From positions 1,080,267-1,144,266 of the forward strand of contig QRDG01000524.1 of NCBI GenBank assembly GCA_012064385.1: a stretch of DNA of 64,000 nucleotides, in the 5' to 3' direction. Below the pieces are notes generated by a model that was not told where the DNA came from, ran no database searches, and was given only the letters and a program-made list of their open reading frames with translations. Origin of the DNA: Puccinellia tenuiflora (lineage: Eukaryota > Streptophyta > Magnoliopsida > Poales > Poaceae). Position numbers and translations under genes: made by a program. Shown piece after piece: positions 1-10,205 of this stretch. The stretch's first letter is position 1, and each line of letters begins with the position of its first letter.

Positions 1-1
1 G

Positions 2-1597
2 ACAGAAGCTTCATGGACATGGTTCATGATGCAGTTGAAAAGAAGCATTGGTCCAGTGTCCCCTTTGGCAATCCACACTGACGCATGTAAAGGGCTAGAA
101 AAGGCAGTAAAGATTGTTTTCCCCCATTCTGAGCAGAGGGAGTGCTTTGGTCATATGTGGATGAATGTGATAAAAAAATTCAGAGGAGATGCATTTGGCC
201 GGTTGTGGCCAGCAGCAAGAGCATACAAGCTTAGTACTTGGGAGTATCATATGAATAAGATAAAAGAAGCAAGCACTGAGTTTGGCCCTTGGATGGACAC
301 ATACCATTCTCTTTTATGGTACAGGTCAGGATTTAACACTGCCATCAAGTGTGATCATATGAACAACAATTTGGCACAAAGTTTTAACAACAAGATAAAG
401 GATTTCAAGGACTTGCTTGTCCATGACATGGTTGACCAAATTAGGATCATGATCATGAAGTGGTGGGAATTGAGAGCAAAGATTGGTGATAAGCTGCAAG
501 GGCAGGATAAACTTCCTGTTGTGGTGCAGCAGGTAGTCAACAGGAGCAGAGGGCTTGCACATTTATTAGTTGTGAAATCCTCATTGCATTCTGGTGAAGT
601 TAAAGATACAAAGACTATCAGAAGGCATGTTGTTGACACTAAAAAGAAAGAGTGCAGCTGCCTTGAGTGGCAACACACTGGAAAACCTTGTGAACATGCC
701 GTCATTTTCTTGGCATCCAAACCCAAGCTAAATATGCACCCATATTTGCATGAATATTACTCAGTTGAAAAATTCAGAGCTGCATATGCACATCCAATTC
801 CACCACTTACAGATCAGTCTCAGTGGCCTGAAGTGGACATAGAATTCTCCTTGTGCTCTCCTTTGACGAGAAGGAAGGCTGGCAGGCCGAAACAGAGTAG
901 ATTCAAGCCTTGGTTTGAAAAAGGTGGGAGCAGTAAGAAGGGGAAGAAAGATGGAAAGAAAGACGCCAAGCCAAAGAGGCCCCAAAAAGGTAACAAAAAT
1001 AGATGCAAGCGTTGTGAAGAACTTGGACACCGAGCTGGATCCATCAAGTGTAGATACACCGATCCAAAGGGAACTGTCAGGAAGAAATGTGTGTTTCAGC
1101 CCCTTGAAACTGAACCTCTTTGTCCAGCCAAAAAGGCCAGAATTGGAGGGTGTAGAAAGAAGAGGAGTGTGCAGACTGTGTTCGGCTCTGTCGATGTTGC
1201 AGTGCCTGTGCAACCTGGAGATGTGCAACCTGAAGCTATTTTGGAGGAAGTTGAAGCTGTTCTGGACCAAGTTGAAACTGAAGATGTTCTGGAAACTGAA
1301 GCTGAAGCTGTTCTGGAAACTGAAGCTGAAACTGAAGCTGAAGCTGTTCTGGAAGCTGAAACTGAAGATGTGGAAACTGAAGCTGAAGCTGTTCTGGACC
1401 AAGTGCAAACTGAAGCAGCTTTGGATCAAGTTTTCCAGCCTGAAATTCCCCGTCGAAGGCCTAGTGAAGGAGATGCAAAGAAAACAAGGAGCATGAATGA
1501 TCTTCTTGATATAGAAGCAAAAGCAAGCCGAAGCCGAAGAAGAAGAAATCAAATGCTAAGAAAAAGTGATGTATTGCTACTCGAATTTGATTCTTGA
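2..1597 (+). CDS. MULE (Mutator-like) transposase, 3' part
   Basis: Open from the first bases of the window, so the 5' part lies outside; 531 residues are visible. The order of parts is that of plant MuDR/MULE transposases. A transposase core segment contains HTDACKGLEKAV and QRECFGHMW (residues about 25-60). A SWIM zinc finger follows, with CSCLEWQHTGKPCEH near residue 220. Next come a lysine-rich linker and a zinc knuckle (CKRCEELGHRAGSIKC, near residue 335). The C-terminal third is an acidic run of imperfect E-T-E-A-E-A-V-L repeats (roughly 1240-1420) followed by a basic tail. The protein would bind element ends and catalyse DNA cut-and-paste in the nucleus. The visible frame has no internal stop, so this copy may be recent or domesticated. 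The acidic repeats are unusual for a MULE. Family assignment is firm; activity is unknown. Confidence 0.88.
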   Translation, partial: TEASWTWFMMQLKRSIGPVSPLAIHTDACKGLEKAVKIVFPHSEQRECFGHMWMNVIKKFRGDAFGRLWPAARAYKLSTWEYHMNKIKEASTEFGPWMDTYHSLLWYRSGFNTAIKCDHMNNNLAQSFNNKIKDFKDLLVHDMVDQIRIMIMKWWELRAKIGDKLQGQDKLPVVVQQVVNRSRGLAHLLVVKSSLHSGEVKDTKTIRRHVVDTKKKECSCLEWQHTGKPCEHAVIFLASKPKLNMHPYLHEYYSVEKFRAAYAHPIPPLTDQSQWPEVDIEFSLCSPLTRRKAGRPKQSRFKPWFEKGGSSKKGKKDGKKDAKPKRPQKGNKNRCKRCEELGHRAGSIKCRYTDPKGTVRKKCVFQPLETEPLCPAKKARIGGCRKKRSVQTVFGSVDVAVPVQPGDVQPEAILEEVEAVLDQVETEDVLETEAEAVLETEAETEAEAVLEAETEDVETEAEAVLDQVQTEAALDQVFQPEIPRRRPSEGDAKKTRSMNDLLDIEAKASRSRRRRNQMLRKSDVLLLEFDS

Positions 1598-1664
1598 ACA
1601 CTTGTGTGATTTGTAATAATGCTACTTTGATTCGTGAAAACTTGTGTGATTTGTAATAATGCTA
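1586..1664 (+). repeat. 40-bp tandem duplication at the MULE stop codon
   Basis: Two adjacent near-identical 40-bp units share the core cttgtgtgatttgtaataat. They lie across the stop codon and start of the 3' UTR of the MULE transposase. The first unit includes the last codons. Confidence 0.75.
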
Positions 1665-1928
1665 AACTAGAATTTGAGTTTGAAATTCAAATATTTGCCG
1701 AAATTCAAATATGATGCTAAATTCAAATTTGTACCTTTTCTATGTTTGTTTGAGCTTCCTACGCTGTCTATAATGTACAACACCTCCCATGGTTGCCCTG
1801 ATATCTTTTGTGAGACACAACTCATCGTCGTCGAAAACGTGTTAGAAATGGCCTCCAAAGCTAGGGGAAACGACCCCATTTCTATCAACTTTTTTTTTCG
1901 ACATTGTCCAAATCACCTAGATATTATT

Positions 1929-2419
1929 CAATAGGTAGTATGTGACATTATAAGACAATGTGCACTGGTTTTCCATTTTTTTGATTTTTTTTGAATTTTT
2001 GTTGCTCATTTCAAATTCGGTCAAACCCTAAGTTTGACCAGCATTTAAACAAGTTCTGCACACAAAAATGGAAAAGTAAGCCTGGATCCTTCTTAGTCAC
2101 ACCAAAATGAACCTTTGGTGGGGTTTTGGACAACTTCATTCCCAAAACCTTAAACCACTTGTCTTCAACCTTGACTTCATATGGCAGAGTTCTGCCGATA
2201 TCACATCTTATGCATAAACAGAGAGCTTGAATGTATATATACCTTGTTTATAAGATCCAATAGGTAGTATGTGACATTATAAGACAATGTGCACTGGTTT
2301 TCCATTTTTTTGATTTTTTTTTGAATTTTTGTTGCTCATTTCAAATTCGGTCAAACCCTAAGTTTGACCAGCATTTAAACAAGTTCTGCACACAAAAATG
2401 GAAAAGTAAGCCTGGATCC
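1929..2419. repeat. Direct repeat pair of about 161 bp (1929-2089 and 2258-2419)
   Basis: Both copies begin caataggtagtatgtgacat and end gtaagcctggatcc, and differ by about one base in a T-run. The 168 bp between them hold a minus-strand coding-like stretch. Copy 2 joins abruptly to a GC-rich coding-like patch. This looks like part of one transposon-linked unit duplicated around a breakpoint, possibly the MULE 3' end. The element family is not recognised. Confidence 0.8.
2011..2233 (-). other. Unrecognised coding-like fragment
   Basis: A minus-strand frame stays open for 74 codons up to a TGA at 2011-2013. It includes YEVKVEDKWFKVLGMKLSKT followed by PPKVHFGVTKK, with good amino-acid complexity in its first 48 codons. 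The last third runs into copy 1 of the direct repeat. There is no ATG at its start, so it could be an internal exon or a captured exon. I do not recognise the family. Confidence 0.35.
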
Positions 2420-2572
2420 GCCGCCGAGGAGAGGAAGGCGGCGAAGAAGTGGTACCCCGTCCGGGAGGACAGGGCCACGAAGCGGCTCCGGGATGAGAAT
2501 CTCCGGGCCTTGTCCGACGCCGAGATGGCGGACAGGGCGGCGGAGTGGAGGAAGGCCGTCGGCGGCGAGTAG
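2415..2572 (+). pseudogene. GC-rich captured coding fragment
   Basis: Right after direct-repeat copy 2 the base composition jumps to GC-rich. A frame of about 52 codons, rich in Ala, Glu, Lys and Arg, runs to a stop at 2572; it contains AAEERKAAKKW and ALSDAEMADRAAEWRKA. It looks like the C-terminal end of a helical, charged host protein joined to unrelated AT-rich DNA. No start codon belongs to it. Its parent protein is unknown. Confidence 0.4.
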
Positions 2573-2701
2573 GTTACGGCCCGCAGACGAAGGGGCGCCA
2601 ACGGGTAGCGGTTATGGTTTAGCGCCCTTTATATTTAGGGCTATGAAATGCAATTTTTCTTTTTTTAGTTTAATATATGTAACGTGTAATGTGGGTCTGG
2701 C

Positions 2702-2704
<3 letters not shown>

Positions 2705-2777
<73 letters not shown>
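2705..2777. repeat. (TA)n microsatellite
   Basis: About 36 uninterrupted TA units. The length is likely to vary between accessions and may be imprecise in the assembly. Confidence 0.95.
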
Positions 2778-2780
<3 letters not shown>

Positions 2781-3827
2781 ATGTGGATGCAGTTATGGAT
2801 AATTTTCTTTGACTCCTTAATGTCCTTAATGTCCTTATGGATAATATATGTTATGGATGCCAATGTTTTCATTGACTCCTTAATGTCCTCAACAAATTCA
2901 TTTGAATTTTGGGGTAATTTTCAGCAATAGCCAACATACTCTTCTCCCGTCGCTGTGTGTTAACCGCTGGACCGTCGCTGGTGTTGACGCGTGACCTGCA
3001 GTCCAACTGACTAGTGGGCCCCCGCGTCCCATCGATGTTGTCAAGTCAAAACCCAGCACCGCCCCTCTGCCTGGACTGTGCATGTTTTGTCTAATTAAAG
3101 TTCTATAAATATGTCTTAAAATGAACCTATACATTAAAAGCCCTTATTAGTGGGTCCCACGTGTCAATGGTGAAAGAAAAGGGACAAATCTCAACCAATC
3201 GTGGGAATTCAAAACCATGGCCCTTGATAATGCTAGCATGGCTTAAAATATCTTACAAAAGTGAACAGAGTGAGTAAACAAACTAAAATGCTGAAAAATG
3301 ATAAGTAAATAATAAAAAGAAGAGAGGAAATAGGGAGAGGGAGACACATCCTATTTTTATTGGGCCCAACAAGACGTGCAACGGGTCAAATAATAAAAAC
3401 AAGCATCCTCTTACTATTAGGCCTGGAGTGTGCACGTTTTTTTTTGCCGAAAGATCACATCTTTTGACATTGGGCCTGGCTAGGTTTTACTTGGGCCTGG
3501 CCTTTTCGCCTATCCGTTGTAGTTTTTTTCTACAAAAGAACGGAACATTTCACACACATTTCTAACGTTTTACAAATTTAACCAAACTAAATAAATGTTG
3601 GATTTCTGATGCATATCTGCCAAGTCTTAGCCATACACAAATGGCCCGAGCTAACTGCTACACTAATTACATTGTTACTATGACCAAGGATCAGCAAATA
3701 GACAACACACATTTGCAACATTTTAGGAATTGGAACAAACCAAATGAATTTGCATCTGTCATGCATTACTTCCAAGTCTTAGCCATACAGAAATTGTCCA
3801 AACTAATTGCAACACTAGTTACATTGT
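2778..3827. other. Intergenic stretch without a supported gene
   Basis: AT-rich sequence downstream (on the minus strand) of the GRF gene. It contains a few short, mutually similar phrases, such as tgggtcccacgtgtcaatgg near 3150. No open frame with recognisable composition was seen. Confidence 0.5.
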
Positions 3828-4398
3828 TTAGTGACTAATGATCAACAAATAAACAACACCAAGAGAAATTGCACATAAATAAAAAACAACAGACATCAGA
3901 TTGTCCTGCTTCTTCAGATCGACAAGCTTCTTTAGGTGCTTGTTCATTTTCTTCATCTCCTTCACTTCTGCCGCAACCCCATCCGCTTTCCCCACCGGAG
4001 CAACCACCGTGGCTGATCCCAACTGCTCGGCCGACGGCGGCGAATTGACCCCCAGGAAGGCGCCCTCCAGTTCAATCCTATTGATGTACTCATCAAGCCA
4101 CTCGAAATGGTGGCATTTCCGCAGATCCGGCTGAAAACAGAGCAAAATTTCCCCAAATCGTATGAAAACCAACAAAATTGATGAAAATAAAATGAAATTG
4201 GTAGAGGGGAAACTAAGATCTCACCTTCCCTGGCTCTGGTTTGCTCTCGCATTTCACAAACTCGCGCCTGACGTTGCCTTTCTCATCGCTCACGGTGGTC
4301 AGGCGCTTTAGGGGCGCCGTCCGTGGGCAGTCAGGGCACCGTCCCAGCGGCACTGGACCATAGCGCGGCCACCAGCAGGTTGAAGCGGAGGTCGACAT
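3828..4398 (-). CDS. GRF-type zinc-finger protein with C-terminal membrane segment
   Basis: Two exons: 4398-4225 and 4130-3828, with consensus GT donor (4224-4223) and AG acceptor. Joined, they give 158 residues. The zinc ribbon has CPDC near residue 20, then LKRLTTVSDEKGNVRREFVKC and KCHHFEWLDEY. This is the spaced Cys/Cys...aromatic-W pattern of GRF zinc fingers, and the intron lies inside the domain. A helical charged region follows (EVKEMKKMNKHLKKLVDLKK, probable coiled coil), then one hydrophobic helix ending the protein (SVVFYLCAISLGVVYLLI). That predicts a tail-anchored membrane protein with a cytosolic or nuclear-facing finger. GRF fingers bind nucleic acid in known proteins; small GRF-TM proteins are numerous in grasses and their function is not established. 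Start chosen at the ATG at 4398. No lesion seen. Confidence 0.75.
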
Positions 4399-4760
4399 CA
4401 CCGCCGGCGTTGCAGCGCTTAGAGGATCGCCGGAGAAGAAGGGCTACGAACGGGCGGATGCTCTGTACTGCAACGGTCGAATGAACGCTGACTCCGGTGT
4501 GGGGACGAGATCGTCTCTCTTGTTGCAGCTACGTGTTCTGGGTCCCACGACGTGAGGTGGACAAGTAGTGGGTCCCATGATCTGACGTGGATAAGTTTTA
4601 GGTCCCGCTCAGCCCATGTAGTTTGAATTGATAAGCTGTCTACTGATGTTTAAGAGAAGTGTCGGATTGCAGCTATAAGCCTCCCGTCAGACGTCGCACG
4701 CTAGCTATTTCCAGCAAGAACGTCGCTTCTCGTCCAATTCCTTGGAAAGATGTCCGCTAT

Positions 4761-6722
4761 TCACCCTACGTCCAGCGTCTGCAGGTTGAGCAGTCTCTTA
4801 ATGCTGGTCGGGAGCTCCTTGAGATCTTTGCTTCTAACGCAGATGTAGCGCAGTTCCAGCAGATTCCCAATCTCTTTGGGCAACTCCTTAATCCTTGGTC
4901 CATATATCTTGATTACGCGAAGAAACTTGGACCCAAGCAAGAAGTTAAGGTCAAGGAGTTCCTTGTTCGCGCCGGTGCTGTCTCTGGTCTCGCTAGCAAA
5001 CTCCGGCATGGGTGCATATGCTTAGGAATGAACGTAGCTTAGGGAGCTTCTTGGTGAATGTGGTGTATCTGCCTCCGTATATCTGAAAACTGAGGCGGCG
5101 CGCCGCCGGTGACACGAGGACATGATAAATGTCGTGAACGTCAATGAAGCCCGCCTCGCGCGCCTCCAACTGCAGGAAACCATGAAGGCTAATGTGGACC
5201 TGAACAGTCTGAATGCCGCCGACCTTGTTCCTCAATGCTACCTTAATAAGGCATCTCAGGACCAGTTCCTTTATGTACCCGTGTCCCAGCTCCTCCATAG
5301 TCTTTCCCTTGTGCGGCTTGACGAAGCCCTCGCCGATCCACGCCCGAACAACGAATTCGGCATCTACCCCGGAATTTTTTCCAAACATGACAAAGTAGAG
5401 GAAGCACGACTTGATGTCGTTGGGCAGATCTTCGAAACTCGCCCAGAAGATCCTCTCGATGGCTGTGCTTACGGACAGCAGCAGGCCATTAGCATTACTG
5501 TGCACTGCCGCTTCACTTCTTCTTTGCAGTTGTAGGTCGCCTGCTTCTACCACCTCCTCCTGCGGCTGCGGCGTCGCTGACCCAGCTGCAGTCATAAGCT
5601 GTTGCAGCACTACTTCCCACTGCAGCGGCTGCTCCTTGAATCTCACAAGTCCAGCCAGAAGCGCTATTGATAAAGGATGACCCCCCGTACGTTATACCAA
5701 ACACTATCTGGTCATGCTTCCTCTGGGCTCCTGATGATACTGCATTCCTCCTCAAGGCCTTGGAACGGAACAGCTCTCCACTCCTTTTCTCATCCAAACG
5801 GGTTACCAGGTGGATTCCGCTGACCCCGTGTCTGTTCTTCTTATCAGCATGCAATGCTACTTCTTCATTCTCGGCGTCCAACATGAGCACCACACTGCTA
5901 CCATTCCTGCTAACTGGGAGGCACGTTCTCAAAAGGTTGAGCATGGTTATTGATCTTATGCCACCAAGCAACAGCGCGTATCTTCTATCGGAGAAGTAGG
6001 CACGGAGCTTGCCGGCGGGATCGGTATCTTGTCCAGAGTTACCAAAACGTTCTATTTGTTTTGACAACTTGTAGTATAGCATTTGGACGACTTCCTCCGG
6101 CCATGCATCTGGTTCCATATAGACCAGAAGTATAATGTCCGGCACTACTTCACTAACTTGAAGCTTCTTAAAAAGTGCTTTTGCGAGTGTGCTCTTCCCC
6201 ACACCACTCTCCCCAATTATGGAGATGAACATTGTCTCAGGATGATTGTTACGGAGCACCATTTTCTCAAGAATGTTTACATCTTCGTCAAAGCCCACCA
6301 CATCGTTACGCTCGTCCCGCCTGTTCATTGAATATATTTGTTAAAAGGAGTATATATTTCCTGGAACATTTATTATTAAAAGATATATTTCAGGTATTGA
6401 GAAGCAATGGTTCATTTGGTTTGGACATATCGACATTTAAAATGTAACTATATCTAGAATTGGAGGGACCTGATACATTGGACCAGGTTGACAGGATATA
6501 GTCATGTACCATGCTGCAGAGGTTGTCGTGGAAGATGTCATTGTCACTAGTGGTGCATGCTCGATCTTATATTCCTTTTGGTTTTCCGAGATCTGCTCCA
6601 GTCTGCTGTTAATTTTGTCTATCTGGTCAGACACTTCATGTCTGACAGTGATTTGGGTCCAGCAGCCAGCCATGTATTTTCCCCATTTTTTCCAGCCTTC
6701 ATAACCCTGGCTTTCTAGGTCA
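4761..6722 (-). pseudogene. NLR (CC-NB-ARC-LRR) disease-resistance gene relic
   Basis: Minus-strand fragments follow NLR order. The end of an Rx-type coiled-coil domain (SDQIDKINSRLEQISENQKE) lies in an exon at about 6722-6470. An intron follows, ending at an AG just right of 6320. The NB-ARC then starts (NDVVGFDEDVNILEKMVL) and has an intact P-loop GESGVGKSTLAKALF. Kinase-2 is degenerate (RYALLLGGIRS instead of hydrophobics followed by DD). A GHPLSIALLAG block stands in for GLPLA, then CFLYFVMF (RNBS-D) and LHGF in place of MHD. About two LRRs (IKELPKEIGNLLELRYI) precede a stop at 4761. The frame breaks twice: one extra base in a G6 run (plus-strand C6 near 5680-5685) and again near 5010. 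The first part of the CC domain and most LRRs are absent. The damaged catalytic motifs argue for a real pseudogene rather than a sequencing slip. Confidence 0.85.
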
Positions 6723-7097
6723 ACCTATTGTTCATCAAAAAGATCATGGAGATTACAAAAAACGCTTAAACACAAATTTTAGAACGATCGTTCGTTGGAA
6801 CGTACAGAGCGGCCTGTTAGATCAAGAAAAAACTTGCACTCTAGGAAGTAGGAAGCTCCGTGTCTTTATTTTCATCCTGTTTTTTCAAGTTTACTTGTGT
6901 GCATAATCTCCACTCCGGAGTTTCTTTATCTATATGATCGATGATAGTGGAATCTGACATCAATTATTTTTTGAGAAACCAGAGATGTGTGGGTGTAGCA
7001 TGCTGGTTGTAATTCATCCTATTTGTTGGGTTCCAAACAAGGATAAGCTAGGTTGAAAATGACGAAGAATACCAGGACCAGGGCTCTACTATGTTCA
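6723..7097. other. No gene seen
   Basis: AT-rich DNA between the NLR relic and the possible start of the PIF/Harbinger element. Nothing supportable was read here on either strand. Confidence 0.5.
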
Positions 7098-9330
7098 GGG
7101 GCGTGTTTGGTAGCCTCAGCACCTCCAAACAGGCCCGCCAGCCGTAAAAATGGGATGTTTAGTTGGTCGCAACAGGGCCACGTTGTGGGTAGCGCGCTGA
7201 TTGATGCAGCGCTGAGCCAGTTCCGACAGGCATGCTCGAATCGGCAGTTCCCGTGGAATTAGCTGGCCCCAGCGCTGCAAAAATGGGCGACGTCGTGCGT
7301 GCGAGAGGGATGCGGGAGATGGCATGAAATGGCAAAATTCCGGCTGGGTTTCACGCGGCACATACTCTCACCTCCTCCTCTATTCAGTCACCGCCTGCCA
7401 TAGAGGAACAAAATAAATCCCCCTGCGACCGGATCTTCACCGCAGCAGCTCATCTCCTTCGCCTTAGGAACCATATCGTCTCCTTCCTCTCCGGCATTAG
7501 CTCGTCTCCTTCCTCTCCTGCAGCAGCTCGTCTCCTTCTCCGACATCGGATCCGCGATGTCCTAATCTCCCATGGCGCAGGTAAGCCGTCACGTCTATCC
7601 TAACCGGTAGTGGATAATATGTATAGTCGATTTAATTGAACGACGACGAGTACTAATGATAGATTTGTATTATTAGGACGGCGGGATGACTCTGATCAGG
7701 CAGACAACATCACTCATAGCTGTCGTTCAGGCATGGATCATACTGATTCCCAAGATCATAGTTAGGCACAATGTGTATCCTCTGGTCACCTGTGGTCCAA
7801 TGTTCGCCTGAGATCAGGAGAGGATAGCTAATCTGAACAACATCCAAAGCACAAGTGATGTGGAGGCTATTGAAATGTTTCGGATGGGTAGAGCCCCCTT
7901 CTATGAACTTGTCAAAAGATTCAGAGAGGGTCGTGTGTTGCAGGATAGCGTCCACACCAGTGTGGAAGAGTAAGTTTGCATGTTTCTCCATGTTGTGGGT
8001 CATAATTAGAGGTTTAGAGTGATCCACTGCACATCCAGGAGGTCATGTGAGACTATCTTCCACTATTCTAAGCAAGTGTTATTTGCTATTGGAGAGCTCT
8101 GACATGTGATGATAAAGCCACCAAGTGGTCAAACACCACCCAAGATAAAGAACAACTTCATATGGTTTCCATACTTCAAGGTGATAATTGACTATTTGTT
8201 GTATGATAGCAATACATTCATGAATATGTAGCACACTATGTTGACTGTTTGTTCATCCCATGGCAGGATTGTATTGGCACCATCGATAATACTCATGTAA
8301 CAGCTTTTTTCGATAAAGGGAATATATTAATATCAAAAAGATATTGATTACACCTAGCCTCTGCAACAACATAATGTCAAGAATAAGTCGAGACATCAAG
8401 GATGCACACAGCCAAAAGAAAAAAAGAAGAAAAAGAAAACAACGCCCTGCCAAAGTGATCAGCGACTCGCAGTAGCAGAAAACAACCACCACCATTAGCA
8501 ACACCCGGACTCCGAAAGAGGTTCTCCAATGGCAACGCCTTCAAGAAGGAAACGGTGCACAAGCACCGTTGTCTCCATGGGTTTTCACCCGGAAAAAGTC
8601 CGATTAATCTCCGACAACGCCTTCAACAAGGAACCGGTAAGAAAACCATCATTGTCAGGTACAACCAGTTAAGGCCAGACCTAGAATTTTCACTCCGGAA
8701 ATCGAGACTCGATACTCAAAGAGCATCACAAAAAACGAAGTCATCCTGTGTTGCCACCCCCACTTGCCAAAAACTGCTGCAAATTACCAATCGCCAGGCT
8801 CATAGTCATCATGCGCACGGTTTAGAAGTGGACATCACCATGCCAACAAAACCTTATTCGCACAACGAGATGTAGCATCGTCTTCTCCCAATCCAAGATC
8901 CTCACCTCTGTTGTCACTTTCCGTTCTCAAACTCGACAATGAGCAGTTGAGATTCTCTAGCCATCTCGGTGCATCTCCCTAGCCTAGGCCGGCTCATGGT
9001 CGACGTGCACGAAGGTGTTGAAGAATTCGTGTTGCCTGGACCTGCATCAATCGGCGGTGGCAGCGGCGGCGCCACGCCTGAGGCTGTAGTCGCACATATC
9101 GGCTATGACGCCGCTGCATGTCCACGGATGCAACCGCCATGGCGTACGCTCACGGACGAACATATCGGCCATGATGCTGTTGTATGGCCAAGTAGGCGGC
9201 GACCACGACGTGCGGATGGTCGGCTTCAACAACGTCTCCAATCCATGGCCAGGTAGACAGCAGGTGCTCTGAAACCACGCATTGGCATGCATATGTTGGC
9301 ATACTCCAATCAAAGATATCACGGAGAACC

Positions 9331-9445
9331 AATCAAATATGCCACTGCCATATGCCCAGATGCAATCAAATACGCCATGGCAAGATTGCCCAGAGGCTCA
9401 GATGCAATCAAATACGCCATGGCCAGATTGCCCAGATGCAACGAT
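9331..9445. repeat. Minisatellite, 33-42 bp units
   Basis: Three imperfect copies start at 9331, 9364 and 9406, each beginning aatcaaatacgcca and ending gcccaga. They sit inside the composite retroposon. Confidence 0.7.
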
Positions 9446-9700
9446 TGGCTTCATCCGCCCTTGCCGGCTAGCAGCGGGATTTCAGATCGCCATCATCACA
9501 CGGGATTTCAGATCGCGAGATCGAGATGGAGAAGACTGCTAGGGCAAAAAACGAACGGGCAGGGACGCCCCGCCGCCGCCGTCCGCTGTCAGACGGCCTC
9601 CTCCGGTGACGGCGAGGTGATGAAGGTTGCGGCGAGGGGCCTGTTTGGTGGTGGCGGCGGGGCCTCCGGAGTCGCCTCGAGGCGACCCGGGAGGCTACCT

Positions 9701-10205
9701 AACTTTTTGGGGGAGAATTTCACTTCCCCAGCCTCTGCACCAATTAAGAATGCACACAGCCATTAAGTATGAGTACCAGGATTTTTTTTGGTAAATAACC
9801 AAGCCTGATCCTCAGGATAAATTGCATGAGTATCAGGAAGGTCTGATCCTCATATAAATAGGGACCTAAATTCGCCTCCGTGAGGACTTGAACTTGGGTG
9901 TTGGGTTCGTACATCTACTCCTCCAACCAGTTGAGATAGGCTCACTTCCTAATAAACTTTTTGGGGGAGAATTTCACTTCCCCGGCCTCTGCACCAACTA
10001 AGGATGCACACAGCCATTAAGCATGAGTACCAGGATTTTTTTTGGTAAATAACCAAGCCTGATCCTCAGGATAAATTGCATGAGTATCAGGAAGGCCTGA
10101 TCCTCAAGTATAAATAGGGACCTAAATTCGCCTCCGTGAGGACTTGAACTTGGGTGTTGGGTTCGTACATCCACTCCTCCAACCAGTTGAGTTAGGCTCA
10201 CTTCC
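9701..10205 (-). repeat. Tandem pair of tRNA-derived SINE-like units (254-bp period)
   Basis: Copies at 9701-9954 and 9955-10205 are nearly identical. On the minus strand each starts agtgagcctaactcaactgg and then holds agttcaagtcctcac. These match the spacing and sequence style of Pol III A-box and B-box of a tRNA gene, as in plant SINEs (Au-SINE-like by recall). The rest of each unit is AT-rich with the repeated phrase cctgatactcatgcaattta. The head of the right-hand copy touches the right target-site duplication of the composite insertion. Confidence 0.65.

Larger units (their letters stand above)
8306..10205 (-). mobile_element. Composite retroposon insertion (SINE-SINE-unknown-LINE-like tail)
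   Basis: The insert is bounded by a perfect 16-bp target-site duplication, tactcatgtaacagct, at 8290-8305 and 10206-10221; removing it restores the PIF transposase frame. On the minus strand the insert ends in a short A-run (T6 at 8305-8310 on plus) preceded by gatattaatatattccctt. That end resembles the 3' ends of grass LINE-type retroposons. Its 5' end on the same strand is the head of a tRNA-derived SINE-like unit, present twice. Between them lies about 1.3 kb of mixed sequence with a minisatellite. No reverse transcriptase reading frame was seen, so it was mobilised in trans or is 5'-truncated. Confidence 0.75.

Noticed and set aside
761..1552. 263-codon minus-strand frame opposite the MULE transposase
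   Set aside because: It is the mirror of the Glu/Ala repeat region and reads as repeated Phe/Ser; the plus strand has the recognisable domains.
4659..6331. Plus-strand frames of 82-137 codons over the NLR relic
   Set aside because: They are antisense shadows of the minus-strand NB-ARC/LRR fragments and lack any domain.
7710..8027. 105-codon minus-strand frame
   Set aside because: It is antisense to the PIF transposase relic and has no recognisable sequence.
10140..10205. A possible tRNA gene on the minus strand
   Set aside because: Only A-box and B-box-like parts are present, within a duplicated 254-bp unit; no complete cloverleaf was readable, so it is called a SINE head.
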